From Petrosia ficiformis (Eukaryota > Porifera > Demospongiae > Haplosclerida > Petrosiidae): a DNA stretch of 64,000 bases. The stretch lies in contig OX345636.1 of assembly GCA_947044365.1 (NCBI GenBank), positions 3,616,001 to 3,680,000 on the forward strand, in the 5' to 3' direction. The notes below the pieces were generated by a model that was given only the letters and a program-made list of their open reading frames with translations, made no database searches and was not told where the DNA came from. A program made the position numbers and the translations under genes. Within the stretch, counting starts at the first letter, position 1. Every line of letters begins with the position of its first letter. Below, piece by piece: positions 61,525-64,000 of this stretch.

Positions 61525-61800
61525 CATAGCTTCGTAGCTTCGAAGATTCGTATATAGCTTCACAGCTTCCTAGATTCATAGCTTCACACCTTCTAGCTTC
61601 ATAGCTTCTTAGCTTCACAGCTTCATAGCTTCACAGCTTCATAGCTTCACAGCTCTAGAGCTTCGTAGCTTTTAATAGCTTCACAGGTTCGTAGCTTCAC
61701 AGCTTCCTAGCTTCTCAGCTTCGGAGTTTCTTAGCTTCATAGCTTCTTAGCTTCAGAGCTCATAGCTTCACAGCTTCACAGCTCAGTAGCTTCACAGGTT
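61525..61800. repeat. AGCTTC minisatellite
   Basis: There are about 30 imperfect units of 8-9 bp with the core AGCTTCaN (TAGCTTCACAGCTTCATAGC is typical). Units alternate in the two bases after TTC (CA or TA). No coding frame is indicated. The pattern fades out toward 61910. Confidence 0.9.
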
Positions 61801-62245
61801 AATAGATTTTTAACTACTTACTTCACAGCTTCCTATATCGCTTCCTAACATGCAATTGAGAGCTTCTATATAACTAAGTTCACAACTTAATTCTTTGTTG
61901 TGTATAATTTTAAAAAGCTTCACAGCAGCATGAAGCATGCATGTTTCTTCAGCTCATATAGCAGTTTGATGTGGCTGCTGTTCAGTATGCATGCATACAG
62001 CAATCATGAACATAAAATATAATAAATTCAGAACTCATGCAAACTCCTCCTATACAGAGTTTTAACATTCTAGCTTTTCAACTTCACACCTATATATGTA
62101 TCATGGATAACACGTTTGAACGTCAATTATTATATAATACAACAAGTTCAGTAAATTAGCAGAAGCTGCACTTAACATATTTTCTCTTTGCTGGTCTTTT
62201 TCTAACAAATCCTAATGATTGAAAGTGAAACCATTGGGGACAGGG

Positions 62246-63095
62246 ATCCCAGGGCCAAGATGAGATAGGTAAGAAGATACATCTATTTTGGACTGAAATA
62301 TACGATATATTACGGCCGGATGATCCACAACTCGAAAATATTAGAAAATTACTTCTGGCACTTCATTACGAAAGACCGATTACAGAGTTTCACCTGGAAC
62401 TTGAAGGCACTCCTTTCCTGTTCCCAATCTTGTGCAAATTAGTATATCTCGATGAAGAAGATACACCACGATCATATCTATCTGTCAGGCCTTTCTTGAT
62501 CGAACAAGCTATAACAGGGTTGTCTAAAAAGATTGGTGCAAAAAGCGATGAGCCTGCTGCCATCGGCTATTCGTATGAAATTTCTGTGTTACATTTAGTG
62601 TCTGAAACAGTTCTTTATACTATCACTTCAGACAGTAGTGATTCAGTAGAAGAATTAGAGCTTCCAATGCTGGCAGTGGTACCAAAGAGATTTGTTGTTG
62701 AATCTTTCTCCAATTTTACGTCCCTGCCCAGTAGCCTAATATATATGACAGAAAAAGGAACGCAGGCTATAGATGCTTTTGTGAAAATAAATGATGATAG
62801 TATTGTTTTGATACAAATATCAATACAAGCGACTAATAATACAAAGAAAGTGGAGTCAATCCATGGTACACCAACATTCTTTCGTCGTATGTTTGAAAAT
62901 CATGTGCTGAATATATATTATCTGTACCTTAATCCAATGTGTGATGACGCAATTGATCATCTTAAAGATTACTTTTTTGCTGCACTTCCACAAAACGTGA
63001 ATACCGACTCCTTAACCTGGCATTTTTGTATGCCCAGTAGTCCTGCCAAATTTATGACCGAGTACTGTCGAATAAAGAGTATGATGAATCTATAA
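62246..63095 (+). CDS. Unidentified protein, possible PD-(D/E)XK-like nuclease fold
   Basis: The frame is open from about 62246 (after a TGA at 62238-62240) to TAA 63093-63095, about 280 codons. There is no ATG near its start, so it is probably a terminal exon. It begins DEIGKKIHLFWTEIYDILRP. A segment QAIDAFVKINDDSIVLIQIS has the D...(x)n-I.LIQ spacing seen in PD-(D/E)XK-type domains, including those of Crinkler-like and similar effector-type families. The C-terminus ends TWHFCMPSSPAKFMTEYCR. No transmembrane segment. Family membership is a guess from the motif alone. A mobile-element origin is possible. Confidence 0.4.
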
Positions 63096-64000
63096 CTAAA
63101 CAAACTCCAAATCCATAACTAAACAAACTCCAAATCTTTTTGATTAAGTTCATTAGGTCCACAAGATTTTTTGTTGTAGTTTGCTTAATTTTTTTTTTCT
63201 TACTTTCTAGTTGTTTAATTAATTTCTTATTTCCTTGTGTGTAAAATAATAATGAAAAGATAAAAAATGAAGTTACTGCCACACTTCAACTACACAGTAA
63301 CCACACCTATTCAAACAGGTCTAGACATATATTACAAACCAAGTAGCTATAGATCATTAATCCCCACATCACCCACAGAGGGTTTTAATCATTGTGTGTG
63401 CATTCACAAAATTTCTGGAGAAATAACATCATACAAGAATAGCAAATATAATCTGAAAAAAACATGTTATCAAGTTATATTAGTGACTGTTCTAAGGATA
63501 GAAATATATATTTGGTCTACCATCCATTAGCAAAAACTACCACTTTCTAACGTATAAAAAAATAAACAACTGAACTTTTTAATTAAAATAACTGTTTCGT
63601 CTGTTTGTACTTGGTAGTTATGAACTAGTAGACTGTGATTCAACTGCTCCAATAGTGTATAACTTTGCCATTATGTTGTCCCGTTGATTAATTTAATTAA
63701 GTGATGTTTCGATTTGGCCACACCCCTCACAAGAAGTTCAGGTAGCTTTTTCTTACTAGCCATAATGACAGGTATGACACTAAAAAAAAAAAAGCAACAA
63801 CTTTTATCACTTTGCAAATGTTTTACATGATATGCACTCAGGTGGTAATTATGAAACATTCAAGTTTCATAAATTTTCTCTCTGAGAATAAACCGGCCAA
63901 AAACGTTGGTATTTTATTAAAAACTGATTGGAGAAATCAGAATAATGCAGAGTATCAATTTACTTTCTCTCTAGCTACATGTACAAGTATTTACGATTTT
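63096..64000. other. Gene-free 3' end of the window
   Basis: AT-rich. A 24-base direct repeat around CTAAACAAACTCCAAATC follows the preceding reading frame (about 63096-63140). Nothing else is recognised. Confidence 0.5.

Noticed and set aside
61525..61800. CRISPR-like array
   Set aside because: The units are 8-9 bp with no unique spacers, so it is a minisatellite.

Overview
This is a gene-poor, AT-rich animal nuclear sequence. There is no bacterial-style gene packing. Coding exons are separated by GT-AG introns, and most of the rest is eroded transposable elements, fold-back repeats and microsatellites. A Death domain, TRAF-type MATH domains, a Tudor-knot domain and a BED/hAT transposase remnant together indicate a metazoan. 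The style of the Death and MATH domains and of the repeats suggests an early-branching marine invertebrate, most likely a sponge. That placement is inference, because no database search was possible.

Layout. 1-7.4 kb: a Ty3/gypsy integrase remnant, a fold-back MITE and one copy of a ~0.9 kb repeat unit. 7.5-8.3 kb (+): a two-exon gene for a ~220-residue Tudor-knot protein. 8.86-9.46 kb: a Tigger-like element with 23-bp inverted ends and a TA duplication. 9.8-21.2 kb: repeats only, including two tandem copies of the ~0.9 kb unit and a tandem pair of a ~230 bp repeat. 22.1-39.2 kb (-): the main gene. I reconstructed 14 exons by hand. They encode about 1096 residues: an N-terminal Death domain, a linker of small exons with duplicated proline/arginine motifs and a YENV motif, and five TRAF-type MATH domains, each on one exon. 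All 13 introns are phase 1. Its largest intron (6.8 kb) holds a patchwork of transposon fragments. 39.7-48.7 kb: remnants of hAT and other mobile elements, tandem duplications and a cysteine-rich retroelement-like reading frame split by one stop codon. 49.8-52.6 kb: a partly triplicated segment that ends exactly at the stop codon of the next gene. 52.6-56.7 kb (-): a three-exon gene for a type II membrane protein with a short-repeat stem, an epimerase-like domain that has lost its catalytic tyrosine, and a glycosyltransferase-like domain. One frameshift interrupts it. 57-64 kb: repeats, an AGCTTC minisatellite and an unidentified ~280-codon reading frame.

The two large minus-strand genes have no evident joint function. 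The Death-MATH protein looks like an intracellular signalling adaptor that joins death-fold recruitment to TRAF-like binding in one chain. The other looks like a Golgi carbohydrate enzyme or a derivative of one. The Death-MATH gene is the most promising candidate for an undescribed system.
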